Source: Ichthyophis bannanicus
Lineage: Eukaryota > Chordata > Amphibia > Gymnophiona > Ichthyophiidae
Reading direction: 5' to 3'
Assembly (NCBI GenBank): GCA_033557465.1
Contig: CM066043.1
Span: forward strand, 109,482,278-109,546,277
Length of the DNA stretch: 64,000 nucleotides
Below, piece after piece: positions 30,113 to 42,400 of the stretch. A program made the position numbers and the translations under genes. Position 1 is the first letter of the stretch, and the number at the start of each line of letters is the position of its first letter. The notes beneath the pieces are model-generated. The model was given only the letters and a program-made list of their open reading frames with translations, made no database searches and was not told the origin of the DNA.

Positions 30113-31126
30113 CTAAACCTCAAAGAGATTACGGAGTACTGCCTGGCCAAAAGCACTGTCCCTACGGGACTCCCTCTCCAGACAGTAATGGGCCGCAAAA
30201 GTCTGGCTTGAGGACCAAGTTGCAGCCCTGCAGATGTCTGCCAACGGTACAGAGCGGAGATGAGCTACTGAGGCAGCCATTGCCCTGACACGGTGGGCCG
30301 AGACCCGACCCTGCAAGGGAAGGTCAGCCGCCCTGTAAGCCCAGGAGATACAGTCAGCCACCCAGATGGACAAGGTACGCTTGGACACAGCTAACCCCAA
30401 ATTATTAGGGTCAAAAGATATGAAGAGCTGAGTAGCCCTTCTATGTCCCTGCGTACGGTCAAGGTAGAAGGATAAGGCCCTCCTACAGTCCAGGGTATGC
30501 AGAACTGCTTCAGCCTGGCTTGCATGAGGCCTAGGGAAGAATGTTGGAAGAACCACCTCCTGGTTGAGGTGGAAAGAGGAGACAACCTTTGGGAGGAACT
30601 TTGGATGAGTCCTAAGGACTACCCTGTTCCTATAGAAGCGAGTGTAAAGCCTGTCACAGACCAGGGCCTGAAGCTCACTCACTCGCCTGGCCGAGGTTAG
30701 TGCTACCAGGAAGAGTGTCTTCCAGGACAGGAAGCGGTGAGGACAAGTAGCCATCGGCTCAAAAAGTGGGCGAGTCAGTTGCTGCAAGACCACATTCAAC
30801 TCCCACTCAGGGGCTGGAGGACGGACAGGAGGCTTGAGCAAGAGCTAACCTCTGAGGAACCGGGACACCAAGGGGTGAACCGACAGAGTGTGTCCTTCCA
30901 CCAGTGAATGGTGAGCTGCTAGAGCTGAGAGGTGGACCCGAACAGAATTGGACTTATGTCCCTGATTGGATAAGTGCAGCAGGTACTGAAGCACCACTGG
31001 TACAGCACAGGAGAAAGGATATTCTGTACGCAGCTGACACCACACAGAAAACCTTTTCCATTTCAGGGCATAGGTTTTTCTAGTGGACTGCTTCCTAGAG
31101 GCCAGGACGACCTCCTCAACTTCCTG
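30113..31126 (-). pseudogene. DIRS tyrosine recombinase, one nonsense codon (D2)
   Basis: Starts near EVVLASRKQSTRKTYALKW and ends NLFEV at 30113. The only lesion seen is TAG (complement at 30845-30847) in the GLLLLKPP stretch. The catalytic set is kept: TSARRVSEL, HRVRAMAAS (HxxR), AATWSSSQTF and AAHYCLE (Tyr). Very similar to D1 by eye. The N-terminal start is not defined because the D1-equivalent Met is absent. Confidence 0.88.
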
Positions 31127-31149
31127 AGGTAGGCCTCAGGGAGCCAAAA

Positions 31150-31562
31150 CTACCCTTGCAGCCTCCAGGTCATCAAATTGAGAGATTTGAGATTGGGGTG
31201 CAGAAGAGAACCTTGATCCTGAGAGAGAAGGTCGGGCTGCAACCCTAGAGGCAGTGGGGTGTCCACTGCCAGTTGAAGCAGAAGTAGGAACCAAGGCTGC
31301 CTCGGCCAACTGGGAGCTACCATAAGGACCGAGGCCTTGTCCCGTAGAATCCTGAACAGGGTTCGGGCCACCAGAGGCGTGGGAGGAAACGCATACAGGA
31401 GGCCCTGGGACCAGGAAATCAGAAAAGCATCTGCTGCTAGCTGCAGAGGATGCGGTTGCCTGGAGCAGAACCTGGGCAGCTGTTTGTTAAGGGGACTGGC
31501 AAACAGATCTATGGATGGAAGTCCCCATTTCAGGAAAATCTTCTGAACCACTAAGGGATGGA
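31150..31562 (-). pseudogene. DIRS MT-like C-terminal region (D2)
   Basis: HPLVVQKIFLKWGLPSIDLF, ASPLNKQLPRFCS, ADAFLISWSQGLLYAFPPTP, SWPRQPWFLLLLQLAVDTPL, ending near 31150. It is continuous with the RNase H at 43595 onward once E2 is skipped. This frame does not have the D1 frameshift. Confidence 0.88.
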
Positions 31563-32509
31563 AATTTTGTTTATTAACACATGCAACAGAAAAACAAACA
31601 AAAAGCAAAAAATACAATCACCCCAACCAAGTCCCACATCCCCCCAAAACCCCCACCCCCCCCGACATAGCACAAAACAAGTATCACAAAAACCCCCCCG
31701 TGACCCACCTCCCCAAACCCACCACCAACCCCAGCAATCAACACACGTGCCCCTCCTCCCAACAACAACCCCCAAAAAGTCCTTGACAATGTCCATGTCC
31801 CCTCCCCCCCTCAGTCCAATGTCCATACCCGACCCAACCTCCCCCTGCAAGAACACCCCAGCGCAGTCCACACATTGTCCGTCTTGCAATCCCTGAACCC
31901 CTGCCCCGCACAACACTCCCCACCAGTCCAAATGTTCATTCTGTCTGACTCTCAGACTCCCTCCCCCCAACCATCCAGAAACAGAGCCCCCTATCCCCAT
32001 CCCTCCCCCTTCAGCAGGAGCAGCAGCTTCCCCCTCCCTCCAACCCGATCCTTGCCGACTCCCCATCCATCCCATAGAAACAAACACCTCAAAAACAAAC
32101 CTCCCCACCCCCCCCCCCAAACAAAAAGAAAACATAAGGGCCCCTTGAGCCCATCCCCAACACAGTCCCACCAAAACAAATCATAACTAATCATACAAAT
32201 CAAAAGCTAAATACAAAAGAAAAACATAACCCTTGTGCTGCCCTGCAATCCAGACAACGGAGCGGGATGCCCAGGACGCAAAAAGAACAAACATAAACAC
32301 CAACAACAAAAATTGGGACGGCCACCCCTCTAAGGAGAAAGGGAAAGCGGACAACTGGTCAAACCCCTCAAGGAGCACCAGCTCACCCCCCCTCCCCTCC
32401 CGGGAGAAAAACACCCCAAAATCATACCGAGAAGTAAACCCCAGGGAAGGGAAACCAACCCCTCCTATCACACCCCTCCCCCCAGGGATACAAAACAAAC
32501 CTCAAAGTC
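31563..32509 (-). other. E2 3'UTR, C/A-rich on the plus strand
   Basis: Nearly 950 bp very poor in G on the plus strand, with many CCCCC runs (31650-32150). The open frames there reflect composition only. It ends in TTTTGTTTATTAACACATGC, the complement of the A-rich 3' end. Confidence 0.75.
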
Positions 32510-33566
32510 CTACAGGGACGAGAACCCCAGGGAAAACCCCTCCCCCTCACGGGGGGCGAAGGGTGAGGTGACGCCACAGACGCTCCCAACGATCCTTTCA
32601 CGTTGCGCCATGCTGGACACTTCCTCCAGAATGTCCCGCACCACCTCGTCGAGGGGCAGGACCAACCCCCGGGTCGAGACATGACAGCGCGCTTGCCACA
32701 GGTGGTAGCGTACTACGGCCGTGACGAGGTAGAGGGTCCCGGAGTCCTGCCTTAGAGGAAATGACCAGGCCCCGTACACCCACTCCGCATACGTGAGGAG
32801 GGAAAGGTCGCGCAGGTGAAGAGCAGCGGACACCAACCGGCAGGCCTCCACGTTGAAGGGGCACTGCCGGAGGAAATGGTCCATGGTCTCCGTCTGCCCT
32901 TCACAACCGGCCCTCGGACAGACCCGCTCGGCCTGTGACCTGTACTTGAGGTTGTCCCTCACGTACAAACGCCCGTGGAAAGACAACCAGGCCACATCCC
33001 GAACCTTCTTTGGTAGCCGAGGGGAGTTCAACAGCCGAAGGCCCCGCTGCATCACATCCGCTGGACAGTCCCGCAGGGCCCACCGTGGTTGAAAGTGGGA
33101 GGCGAGTACCATCCGGTACAATCCTTTCCGCCCCAAGGACTGGGCGAGCGGGTCGGTCACCCCCCACCGCCGAATGAGCCCCACCATCGCAAATACGTAC
33201 GATGGGGCCTGTTCCCCGCTCCGGCGCACACGTGGGACCGAGGACGCCCCCTCCCACTGCTCCCAGAAGCGGGAGAACCATTCCCGATAGGAGGCCACCC
33301 ACCAGACCCCACCCCCTTCCCGCATCCTACCCAAGTGGAACGCCATAGACAAGACTGACAGGAAGACAAGGGGGTGCAACATACCCAAACCGCCCTCTGC
33401 CCGATCCAGGCAAACGATGTTGCGCTGGACGGGGTTCAGGCGGTTACCCCACAGGAAACAGAAAAAGACGGCACAGACAGACGCCTGACGGGACGACGGA
33501 AGGACGAAGACCGTGGCCACGTGCAGAAAGAGAGGAAGCAGAAACGTCCCGAGGAGTTTGAACACC
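32510..33566 (-). pseudogene. Tx1-like ORF2 C-terminal part (E2)
   Basis: Continues the RT-distal region after the L2-like insertion: VFKLLGTFLLPLFLHVATVF, FFCFLWGNRLNPVQRNIVC, GGLGMLHPLVFLSVLSMAFH, then a Cys/His block RVCPRAGCEGQTETMDHFLR with QCPF, the L1-type C-terminal zinc-like region, to the stop at 32510. No stop lies inside this part. Joined to the part at 36849-39212 the reading runs TYEEK to VFKLLG in frame, so the ORF2 was probably open when the L2-like element arrived. Confidence 0.88.
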
Positions 33567-33568
33567 CT

Positions 33569-36442
33569 AAAACCAAAGCAAAGAACACTATTGGATCTCA
33601 AATACAACTCACACGAACCACACACCAAGAACATCACACATGTAACATTATCCTTATTAATGCTAGGTCAATAAGGAATAAAACGCATATTATCCACAAC
33701 ATTCTAACTGACGAACAACCAGATATCCTATGCATAAGAGAAACATGGCTCACTGACTCAGACTCTGCAACAATGAATCAAATACAGAAGCCCGGATACC
33801 AACTATACAACTGCCCACGCATCAACAGAAGAGGAGGCGGAGTCCTTATAGCAGCCAAAACCAGCCTTCAACTCACAACCACATCTACGGTCACAAATCC
33901 CGATCTTGACCTACTTAAAGTCGAGAGCATGGCATTATCCATCTGCCTAATCTATCGACCTCCCTCACCACAGCACGAAACACTAGCCACAGCACTAGAA
34001 ACCATCACATCCACACAAAGCAAAAAATTCCAGATCATCCTCGGAGATTTGAACCTAGCATCAATTCCTCCGTCCCACACGGACTCCTTCTATGAAGCCA
34101 TCGACCAACTGGGTTTCCAACAAATAAGCAACCCCACACATGATAGAGGAAACATCCTAGATATGATTTTCATACCCAGAAATCCACAACAAAGCAATGA
34201 ACCACCTATAATAAACATAACTCAAGTACCATGGTCAGACCACCACCAAATCAACTGTAAACTTAAACTACAGTGCCAACCCAAAAACTCAAAGGAGATG
34301 AGAATGACCAACCCCATTAGGAAATTCAGCAAACTCAACGAGGAACACCTCATAAGCACCATTGCATCCCACATAAACCTAGATTCCACAGACCTAGACG
34401 AACTAACTAACAGATGGAACACACACATCCAAAATACATCTAACCCAACTTTGAAACACACATCAAACCCACATAAGATCAACTCGGAACCCTGGTACAC
34501 AGGAACTCTAATAAAATCAAAAAGGGAGCTCCGTAAAATAGAGAGAAAATGGAGACAAACCAAATCCTCCGATCTCAAAACTAAATACATGGCCCATCTC
34601 GCAAAATACAAAGACGACGTGAACAATGCAAAAAAATTACATCACACCAACATCCTAAACAAGGCAATCAATCGCCCACGAGAGTTATTTGAACTAGTCA
34701 AATCACTAACCAAAACCGACCAAAATGCCAACCTCAACAAATCCATCAAGGTCCAAACACTGGCAAACCACTACGCGTCCAAACTGACGGCCCCTGGTCC
34801 TCCACCCCCCCCACCAACACCACAAATCAGAAGTGAGAACAACACAACGCAAAACCAGTTATGGGAGCACTTCCACAAAATAGGAACCCAGCAAATCACA
34901 GCCATTGTCACAAGCCTGAAAAGCACCACCTCCCCACTAGATCCCTGTCCTGCATCCTGGATCAAGGCAGTGAAACAAGACATAGCACCTCACATAGCAC
35001 ACATAGTTAACCTATCCCTACAACAAGGAATCATGCCCTCAGAACTAAAGAAATCAGTCATTAGACCAATCCTAAAAAACACTACACTCAACGGAGAAGA
35101 CCCAGCCTCCTACCGTCCCATATCAAGTATCTCATTCCTGGCAAAGATCATAGAAAAAACGGTCCTTCTACAACTCCAAGACCATCTGACTGACAGTGCT
35201 CCTCTTGATGACCAGCAATATGGCTTCAGGCAACATCATGGAGTTGAAACCCTGTTACTAGTTCTACTTAACAACCTCCTAAAGGGCCTTGAAAACAAAA
35301 AGAAAATGTACATTCTTGTATTCATTGACATCTCAGCTGCCTTTGATACAGTTAATCATGGGACCCTCATAAATAGGATAAAATCAATAGGAATAACAGG
35401 AACCCCACTAAAATGGTTCTCATCCTACATCTCAAATCGAACACAACAGGTTCAATTCAACGGAGAAAAAGCAGAATCTTTCTCACAAACACAGGGAATC
35501 CCCCAAGGCTCTGCTCTCTCAGCACTTCTGTTTAACATATATATGCAGCCACTATGCAAAATTTTCTCACGGCACGAAATTAATTACCACATCTATGCCG
35601 ATGATATCATGCTATACACACAACTAGACACTAAAAACCCAGACTACAACCCACTGGAGACATGTATCGGAGAGATGCAAGACTGGTTACAACAAAGTAG
35701 CATGTCAATTAATCACAAAAAAACCGAAGTAATGTATATCTCCAAAGAACCGAATTTTGACCCTCCCACATCAATAACACTATGTAACAACACTTACCAA
35801 ACAAAAAAAGAAATAAAGTATCTAGGAGTCACATTTGACTGTGACCTAAAGATGGAAGAACACCTCCGAAAGACCAACAGAGCAGTTTTCCACAAGCTTA
35901 GAGTGCTCCAACCCATTCGGAATATTATTGATCCCCAAGACTTCAGAACAGTGGCCCAAGCACTCATCATGCCACATTTTGACTACTGCAACGCCATCCT
36001 ACAAGGTTTACCTAAAAAAACCCTAAACATATTACAAATGGCACAAAATGTAGCTGCCAGGGTCATAATGAAGAAAAATCTAAGTGACCACATCACACCA
36101 GTGCTAATTCAATTACACTGGCTACCCATAACAGCTCGCACAAAATACAAAATACTAACAACCACCTTCAAACTCATCCACAACTTAGCACCTTCCTTCC
36201 TCAACAACCTAGTAAGATTGCAACCTCCTACCCGAAACAGAAGAACCCACAATTCCAACATCCTTCACACTCCAACAGATATAAGATCTGCCAAAACTAA
36301 CACCAGCCACAGGGCTTTCTCATATGTGGCGCCAACACTGTGGAACCAACTCCCACCAGAACTACGAGCTAGCAATGACCTTCTAGACTTCAGAAAGAAA
36401 CTCAAAACGCACATTTTCCAAACACATTTCAACCTGAACTAA
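33569..36442 (+). CDS. L2-like ORF2 polyprotein: endonuclease and reverse transcriptase, open
   Basis: Open for about 957 codons; the reading frame also runs upstream into E2 antisense as far as a Met at 33374, which is chance read-through. Endonuclease: NIILINARSIRNK, CIRETWLTD (CIRE where CxTE is usual), GGGVLIAAK, YRPPSP, LGDLNLAS, LDMIFIPRN and PWSDHHQI. RT: SYRPISSISFLAKIIEK, QYGFRQHHGVETLL, FIDISAAFDTVNHG, TQGIPQGSALSALLFNIYM and YADDIMLYTQL (catalytic Asp pair), then KYLGVTFDCDL and HFDYCNAILQGLP. C-terminal LHWLPITARTKYKI and SYVAPTLWNQLPPELR are L2-clade signatures. No stop or frameshift seen. A native start codon is not evident. Confidence 0.9.
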   Translation, partial: KTKAKNTIGSQIQLTRTTHQEHHTCNIILINARSIRNKTHIIHNILTDEQPDILCIRETWLTDSDSATMNQIQKPGYQLYNCPRINRRGGGVLIAAKTSLQLTTTSTVTNPDLDLLKVESMALSICLIYRPPSPQHETLATALETITSTQSKKFQIILGDLNLASIPPSHTDSFYEAIDQLGFQQISNPTHDRGNILDMIFIPRNPQQSNEPPIINITQVPWSDHHQINCKLKLQCQPKNSKEMRMTNPIRKFSKLNEEHLISTIASHINLDSTDLDELTNRWNTHIQNTSNPTLKHTSNPHKINSEPWYTGTLIKSKRELRKIERKWRQTKSSDLKTKYMAHLAKYKDDVNNAKKLHHTNILNKAINRPRELFELVKSLTKTDQNANLNKSIKVQTLANHYASKLTAPGPPPPPPTPQIRSENNTTQNQLWEHFHKIGTQQITAIVTSLKSTTSPLDPCPASWIKAVKQDIAPHIAHIVNLSLQQGIMPSELKKSVIRPILKNTTLNGEDPASYRPISSISFLAKIIEKTVLLQLQDHLTDSAPLDDQQYGFRQHHGVETLLLVLLNNLLKGLENKKKMYILVFIDISAAFDTVNHGTLINRIKSIGITGTPLKWFSSYISNRTQQVQFNGEKAESFSQTQGIPQGSALSALLFNIYMQPLCKIFSRHEINYHIYADDIMLYTQLDTKNPDYNPLETCIGEMQDWLQQSSMSINHKKTEVMYISKEPNFDPPTSITLCNNTYQTKKEIKYLGVTFDCDLKMEEHLRKTNRAVFHKLRVLQPIRNIIDPQDFRTVAQALIMPHFDYCNAILQGLPKKTLNILQMAQNVAARVIMKKNLSDHITPVLIQLHWLPITARTKYKILTTTFKLIHNLAPSFLNNLVRLQPPTRNRRTHNSNILHTPTDIRSAKTNTSHRAFSYVAPTLWNQLPPELRASNDLLDFRKKLKTHIFQTHFNLN

Positions 36443-36473
36443 ACCCACAGATGGAGCAGCCCCTGACCACTGT

Positions 36474-36757
36474 GTCCAAGAAGATTATCCTGTATATATG
36501 TATTTATGTATATCTGTAAATGAACTCCCCCATAGCTAAGAAGTGTTAACTCTGTATGATGTGCTTTTCTGACAATCTGTATGTAAGCAAAATTTGTACC
36601 TGCCTTGATTCGACAGTCCAAGAAGATTATCCTGTATATATGTATTTATGTATATATGTAAATGAACTCCCCCATAGCTAAGAAGTGTTAACTCTGTATG
36701 ATGTGCTTTTCTGACAATCTGTATGTAAACAAAATTTGTACCTGCCTTGATTCGGCA
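36474..36757 (+). repeat. 142-bp tandem duplication in L2-like 3'UTR
   Basis: GTCCAAGAAGATTATCC begins at 36474 and again at 36616. The units differ at only a few bases (for example TATATCTGTAAA and TATATATGTAAA; GTAAGC and GTAAAC). Confidence 0.95.
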
Positions 36758-36848
36758 GTTTCACAATAGTAATCCTACCCGCTTCTGATCGCTGGAAGGA
36801 GCGGGCTACAAATGCTTGCTAAATAAAAAATAAAAATAAAATAAAAAT

Positions 36849-39212
36849 CTTCTCCTCGTACGTACACCTCCACCCCCTCCACCGCAGCACCCGACACCGT
36901 GCAGTCTCAAGACAACGGTCCCAATTGGCCTCCGCACAGTCCTCCGACCCGAAGACGAGGCCCAAAACACGGACCTCCCCCACGGGAGGAGGAAAGGGGG
37001 CGCAGGAAGGCGGGGAGGCCTCCGAGGGGCCCAACCACAGCGTCTGGCACTTGCTGTGGTTGACAACAGAGTGGGCTACCTCCGAGTACTCCTCCACGGC
37101 CTCCCGCAGGGCCTCTACCCCTTCAGTGCCGTCCACGTAAACTGAGATGTCGTCAGCGTAGGCAACAACGGACACCGGGGGCGCACCAGGCGCCTCCAGG
37201 CCCCGCAACCCACCTGAGGACAATCTCCGGAGGAAGGGGTCGAGGGAGAAGACATACAGCAAGGGGCTCAAAGGGCACCCCTGCCGCACCCCCGAGGCGA
37301 CACCAAACGGCCGTCCGAGCCACCCGTTAATAAACGGGAAGCTCACCCCCCCTCGGTACAGCGCCTGCACGACGAAGAGGAAACCTGCGGGGAGGCCGAA
37401 GTGCTGGAGCACCACCCACAGGTACCGGTGACTTACGCGATCGAAGGCCTTGGACTGATCCAAGGAGACCAACCAGTGGTCCCGTTGGAGCGACCGGCCT
37501 CTCTCCACCACCTCCCGGACTGTGGCGACAGCGTCCAGAACCCCTCTCCCCCGAACGGAACAATACTGGGAAGGGGACAGCAAAACGCCCGACACCTCCA
37601 CCAGTCGGTTGGCCAAACACTTGGCCAGGATCTTCCGGTCCGCGTTCAGAAGAGAGAGCGGCCGCCAAAAGTCCAAGGAGCTATCGTCCTTCCCCTTGGA
37701 GAGCAGCAGCAGGACAGACTCGCGAAATGACCGCGGGAGAAACCCCGTATCCATGATCTCCTGAAACAGAGAGGTCAGGAAGGGGGCCAGCTGGGCGATG
37801 AAAGTGCGATAGAACTCCACAGGGAGCCCATCGCGCCCAGGCACCTTCCCCAACGGCATGGCACAAATCGCCCTCTCCACCTCCACCTGCTGAATCGGAG
37901 CAGCGAGTGCAGCAACCTGTGCCTGAACCACAGCCGAATACACCGGGGGAAGGCCCAAGTACTCTCGGATATGGGTGAGGTCCACGGGGCGATCCCCAAA
38001 CAGGTCCGAGAAGTATTCCCCCACCATCCGCAAAAGGTCCTCCTGGGAGGTATGAATGGTACCGTCCTCGCCACGCAGGGCCATGACCTCCCGACGCCGA
38101 ACCCTCTCCTTGCAAGTCAAGAAAGGGTCTGGAGTGCCGACCCCACCGGCCGCCCCCTCAAAGCAGAGGGAGGCATGGCGATCATAAAGCAGGCCACGGA
38201 GCTGGACGCGTACCTCTTCCACCTCCTCCCGCGCTGCCCCTCGGGATACCAAACGATCCAGCGACCTCCGGAGGACAGTGTAGGTGAGGTAGCGGGATCG
38301 AGCCATGGAGGTACCCCGGGAACGGAAGAGTTGGCGGGCACGCGTTTTCACCTCATCCCACCAGGCGCCACGGGAAGGAAAAACGCCCAACAGGGTCTCC
38401 TGGTCTGCGAGAAAGGCCAAGAACTCCTGGACCACCTCTGATGTTACCAACAACTGCACATTCAGTCTCCACAGGCCAGGACCCCTGCTGAGCTCCTCGT
38501 GGTTAGCCAGGAAGGACACGGAGAGGACGCAGTGGTCCGAAAAGTCAACCGCCTGCAACTGCGGAGGGGAACACTCTACCCGGGCACTCACATATATCCG
38601 ATCGATACGACTCCTGCAGGTCCCATGATAGTAGGTGAAACCCGGCGACCGTGGAAAGGCCCGGTGGAAAACATCCACCAGGTCAGCCGTCCGGGTCATC
38701 TTGGCCAAAAAGAGGCCCTCGTAACTGGGTGGGCGACGATCCCCCCCTCGGTCCTGCAAAAAGGTGGTGGTGTTGAAATCCCCGGCTAGGACCACCAAAC
38801 GGGAGGTGTGTAAGTAGGGGCGGATGACCCCAAACAGGGTCTTCCGCGCCAACTTAGACTGGGGGCCGTAGACCACCACGAAACAAAACCGATGAGGCCC
38901 GCAGTAGCCGTCTAAGAGCAAACACCGGCCCTGCTCCAGTTCCCACACGTACTGCACCTGAAATCGGTTAGACGTGAACAAAACCGCCACTCCTGCGTAG
39001 GGCTGTGCCGCAAGCGACCAGTATGAAGGGCCCCACCTCCACTCCCGCTTTGCCCAATGAAGGCTAGCGAGCGAGGTGAGCCTGGTCTCCTGCAAGAAAA
39101 TGACATCCAGCCCACTCGTGGAAAGAAAATCATAGGCCGTAGCCCGCGCCTGGTCTGAGAAAATGCTGGCCACGTTGATGGTGGCACACGAGAACGCAGG
39201 AGTGCACGCCAT
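36849..39212 (-). pseudogene. Tx1-like ORF2: endonuclease and reverse transcriptase (E2)
   Basis: Starts MACTPAFSCATINVASIF at 39212. Endonuclease: FLQETRLTS, AGVAVLFTS, VVVYGPQS, LAGDFNTTT, SRIDRIYVS and DFSDHCVLSV, which give the Asn, Glu, Asp and SDH catalytic sites. RT: GKVPGRDGLPVEFYR, FWRPLSLLNADRKILAKCL, SLDQSKAFDRVSHRYLW, GVRQGCPLSPLLYVFSLD and VAYADDISVYVDG (YADD). The frame is open from 39212 to the L2-like insertion at 36848. It then ends in insertion sequence. Continuation is at 33566-32510. Broken only by the insertion as far as I can see. Confidence 0.92.
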
Positions 39213-39458
39213 GCCTAGTTCGTGTGCAGTGACCCTTTCCTCCTCTTCTCACCATACCCGGGATCCCCGGAATCCCGCTTGCAGGACAAGCCCGTGAGCT
39301 GGAGCAACTCCTCACGGTCCACGTCGACCACCTCGAGGATCTCTTCCCCCTCCTGCTCGACCCTGTCACCCCACGAGGTGCTGGTGCCCCTGAGACCACC
39401 AGGCAAAGCTGTCGCAGGGGCTAACCCAGTTCCCATGGGGCGAGGGGGCACGGACAGG

Positions 39459-42400
39459 TCAGGGGTCGGAGGAATGATCTCCTCCGTGGGGTCCACCACC
39501 GGTGCCTCCCCCCCCCTCCCTGGACAAAGACTGAGACAACGTACCATTGCCCACCCCCGCGGGGGAGGCCGGGACGGCCGGGTCAGCAGGGGGCTCCTGC
39601 GAAGGCCCATCACCCAACTGCGGGGGCAAAGACCCGTCCTCCCTCACCCGTCGGGCGCCAGTATCCCCCTTGTTTGGAGGACCCTGACCGCGGCGCGCCT
39701 TCGTTACTTTGGAAGGCCGCCGCTGAGGAAGAGGGGCCGCCCCCGCCGCTAACCGCTCCGAGCGCCGCACAGGAAGCCCTGCCTCCACAGGCAAGCCCTC
39801 ATCCGCCTCAGCCGCCAAAAAGACAAAACGGTTGATGTCCAACACGGGCTCTGCATCCAGCAACGGGGATGTCTCCCGTTTCTTCCTTTTGGACTTGCCA
39901 CCCTTGGAAGGGACCGTGGTCCATTCCTCAGGTGGCACCACCCGCAACCCCCTATCCTGTCGTGATACATGAACCTCCACCACATCAACCCTCTCCTCCT
40001 TCTTACCCGAATCCCCTCCCCCTGGTGGCTCCCTCGGCTCGATGGACTCCTCCACCCTAGGGCCCTCGGACTCCTCCTGAGGGAGAGGGGCCTCCACAAC
40101 CTCCTCCCGCACAGGAGCCCGAGGTGGAGTGACGGCATCCCCCCCCGGTCCATTGTGTGATGCGGAGGGGCAGCGGGCGAAGGGGTGGCCCAACTCCCCG
40201 CAAAGGTTACACCGAATAAGCAAACACCCGGCCGAGGCGTGACCCCGTCCACCACAACGGGTGCAGACCTGCTCGGGACAGTTCATGCTCAAATGGCGGA
40301 ATGAGCCACAGCGGTGACACTCGCGGGGTTGCCCGGGGTAATAGCACAAGATGCGATCCCGACCGAGGAAACCGGCCGAGGGCACGTGCTGCACCACGTT
40401 TCCCACCTCACGCAAACGGATCCTGCCCTTCCACGACCCGTCCCACACCCCTAGGGGCCCAGCGCCCTTAACCAGGGGTGCGAGGAGCACCGCATGGCGC
40501 GACAACCAAAACTGGATGTCCTGCCCTGGGAGCGACTCATTCCGGGATAGGATGGTCACAGGTACCGTCCCTTGGCGAGAGATAGGCACAACACGAAAGT
40601 CGGCCCACCCTCCCTGCCCCCTCTGCTGCTGGTATCGGGTCCCAAAAAATCTCCAGCCCCCGTCTCAGCATGAAACTAACATCATATTCAATGGTGTTGT
40701 TCATGTGGATGAAGGCATAGAGATCTCCCGGGAGAAACCCCAGCCCAAGGACCATCCTCAAGACCTGTTCCCTGGCTGGAGGGGGCCCCTCCCCAGCCCA
40801 CCGGATCTGCGCCATGTTGCGCCGTCGGACCTCACCCCCTACCCCTCGGAACCCTCCCCCACCTCCTCCCCCTCCTGCGGGACCATTCCCCTGGGAACCC
40901 CCCCTCCCCCCAGCCCCACCCGATGTCCCCGGAGTGGTGCCCGACCCCTTCAGAGCCTCCGCAAAGGTACGGGGTGGGAAGCCGACCCCCCAGCTCCCAT
41001 CCCCTGCCCTCCTTGTTCTTCCCCTGCTGCCACCTGCGGGGGATCCTGCTGCTGGTCTGCAGAAGCCACAACCTCCGCACATGGGGTGACCTGAGGACTG
41101 GGCAAAGTCAGCTCTGCAAACACTGAATCAGGGATGCTATCCCTTCCGGATCCCTGGGTGCCACCGAGAACCCCCGGATTAGCCCCTGCTTCCACCTCAA
41201 GCTGCCGAAAGGCAGTAAAGGCCCCGGGAGGGCCTGTCGGAGTCTCCAAAGCTAGCTTAAGGGCATCACGGACCTGGTTCTCGGTAACACCCAGGCGACC
41301 AGAAAGCCCCCCCAAACCTCCGTCCCGTCTTCCCGACCCAGCGCAAGGCTCCTGGGTCTCGGCCACCACTACCGGGGACAGACCCCGCTCCCCTCCATTC
41401 CCGGGATCCAGGGCGACCACCCCATCCCCCAACCCTACTGAAAACAGACCCTTCCCCCTATCAGGATCCACCACCACCTCCTTCCCTACCACTAGACCTG
41501 TCGTCCGCTCCCCCCTTCCCTCTGCCAAACCCTCCACCGACCCACCGTCCGCTACCCCCTGTACAGCTACCGGCAACAAGGCAGGACCATCTCGGGACAG
41601 TAGGGCAGGTTCCCCCATAACTAAATCCCCCAAACCTCCACCCCCCTGCCCCCCGTCACTCCCAGGTCCTACCTTATTGTCGGTGCCAGACGTGGCACAG
41701 GGGTCCGGAATCTCGTGGCCGGCAGCCAGGGCTCCAGCAGCGAGGGCGGACGCCCCCCTGCGAGCCAGGCGCTCCTCGGCCACACCAACCGGACGGACAG
41801 ACACCTGTGCATCCCGCTCCATGGACACAGGTTGCAGGAACAGCTTCTGGGAGCCCTTCCTACTCCCCTCCCCCCCAGGGGCTGCAGAGACTGACATGCA
41901 GTCCTGACCCTGCTCTTTCCTCTTCTCTGTACCCTTCCGGCACCAGACAGCCACTTCAGGACACACAAGGCGGCCGTCATTCAGCCGTCTGGGAGCCGGA
42001 AGGGCAGCTACCATCGGGGACTCCCGGCCCCCAACCCTCCCCCCACCAAAAACTGGACCCGGAACCCGAGCCACTGCTGTAACAAAGGCAGCCTGCTTTT
42101 CAGCAGACACAGAGTCTGCAGATCCCCTGCGCCGAAACAAGGGACTCAGAGGGGAAGAAGCAATCATCCGAGGAAGATCCTGCTGTACGGCTGGCTGGTA
42201 AGGAGTCACAAAATCCTCCGTGGACTTGCGACGGTGCTGCAGCTGCACGGACCCGCGATGATATTCACACTTCCGGGTCTTCCCGGAAGTGACGTCAACC
42301 GGCTGATGGCGGCCATCTTGGACCTTCAATGGACCCGGGGGAAGCCCTGCGACCGACTCCTCCTGCAGGGAACCTCCAGCAGCTGTAGGGACTGCAGTTG

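Larger units (their letters stand above)
33567..36848 (+). mobile_element. L2-like LINE inserted in E2
   Basis: A 3.28-kb plus-strand insertion: an open ORF2, a 3'UTR with a 142-bp tandem duplication, and an (ATAAAA)n-type 3' end. The host E2 frame is restored across it with at most one duplicated base (C at 33566 and 36849). The 5' end starts just before the endonuclease, so it is 5'-truncated or has a very short leader. Confidence 0.9.

Noticed and set aside
31558..32571. Long open frames on both strands at 31558-32571
   Set aside because: They lie in the C/A-rich E2 3'UTR, are repetitive in composition and have no domain.
33374..33568. Start of the long plus-strand ORF at 33374 as the true L2-like start
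   Set aside because: The first about 65 codons are antisense Tx1-like sequence; the frame merely runs across the insertion junction.
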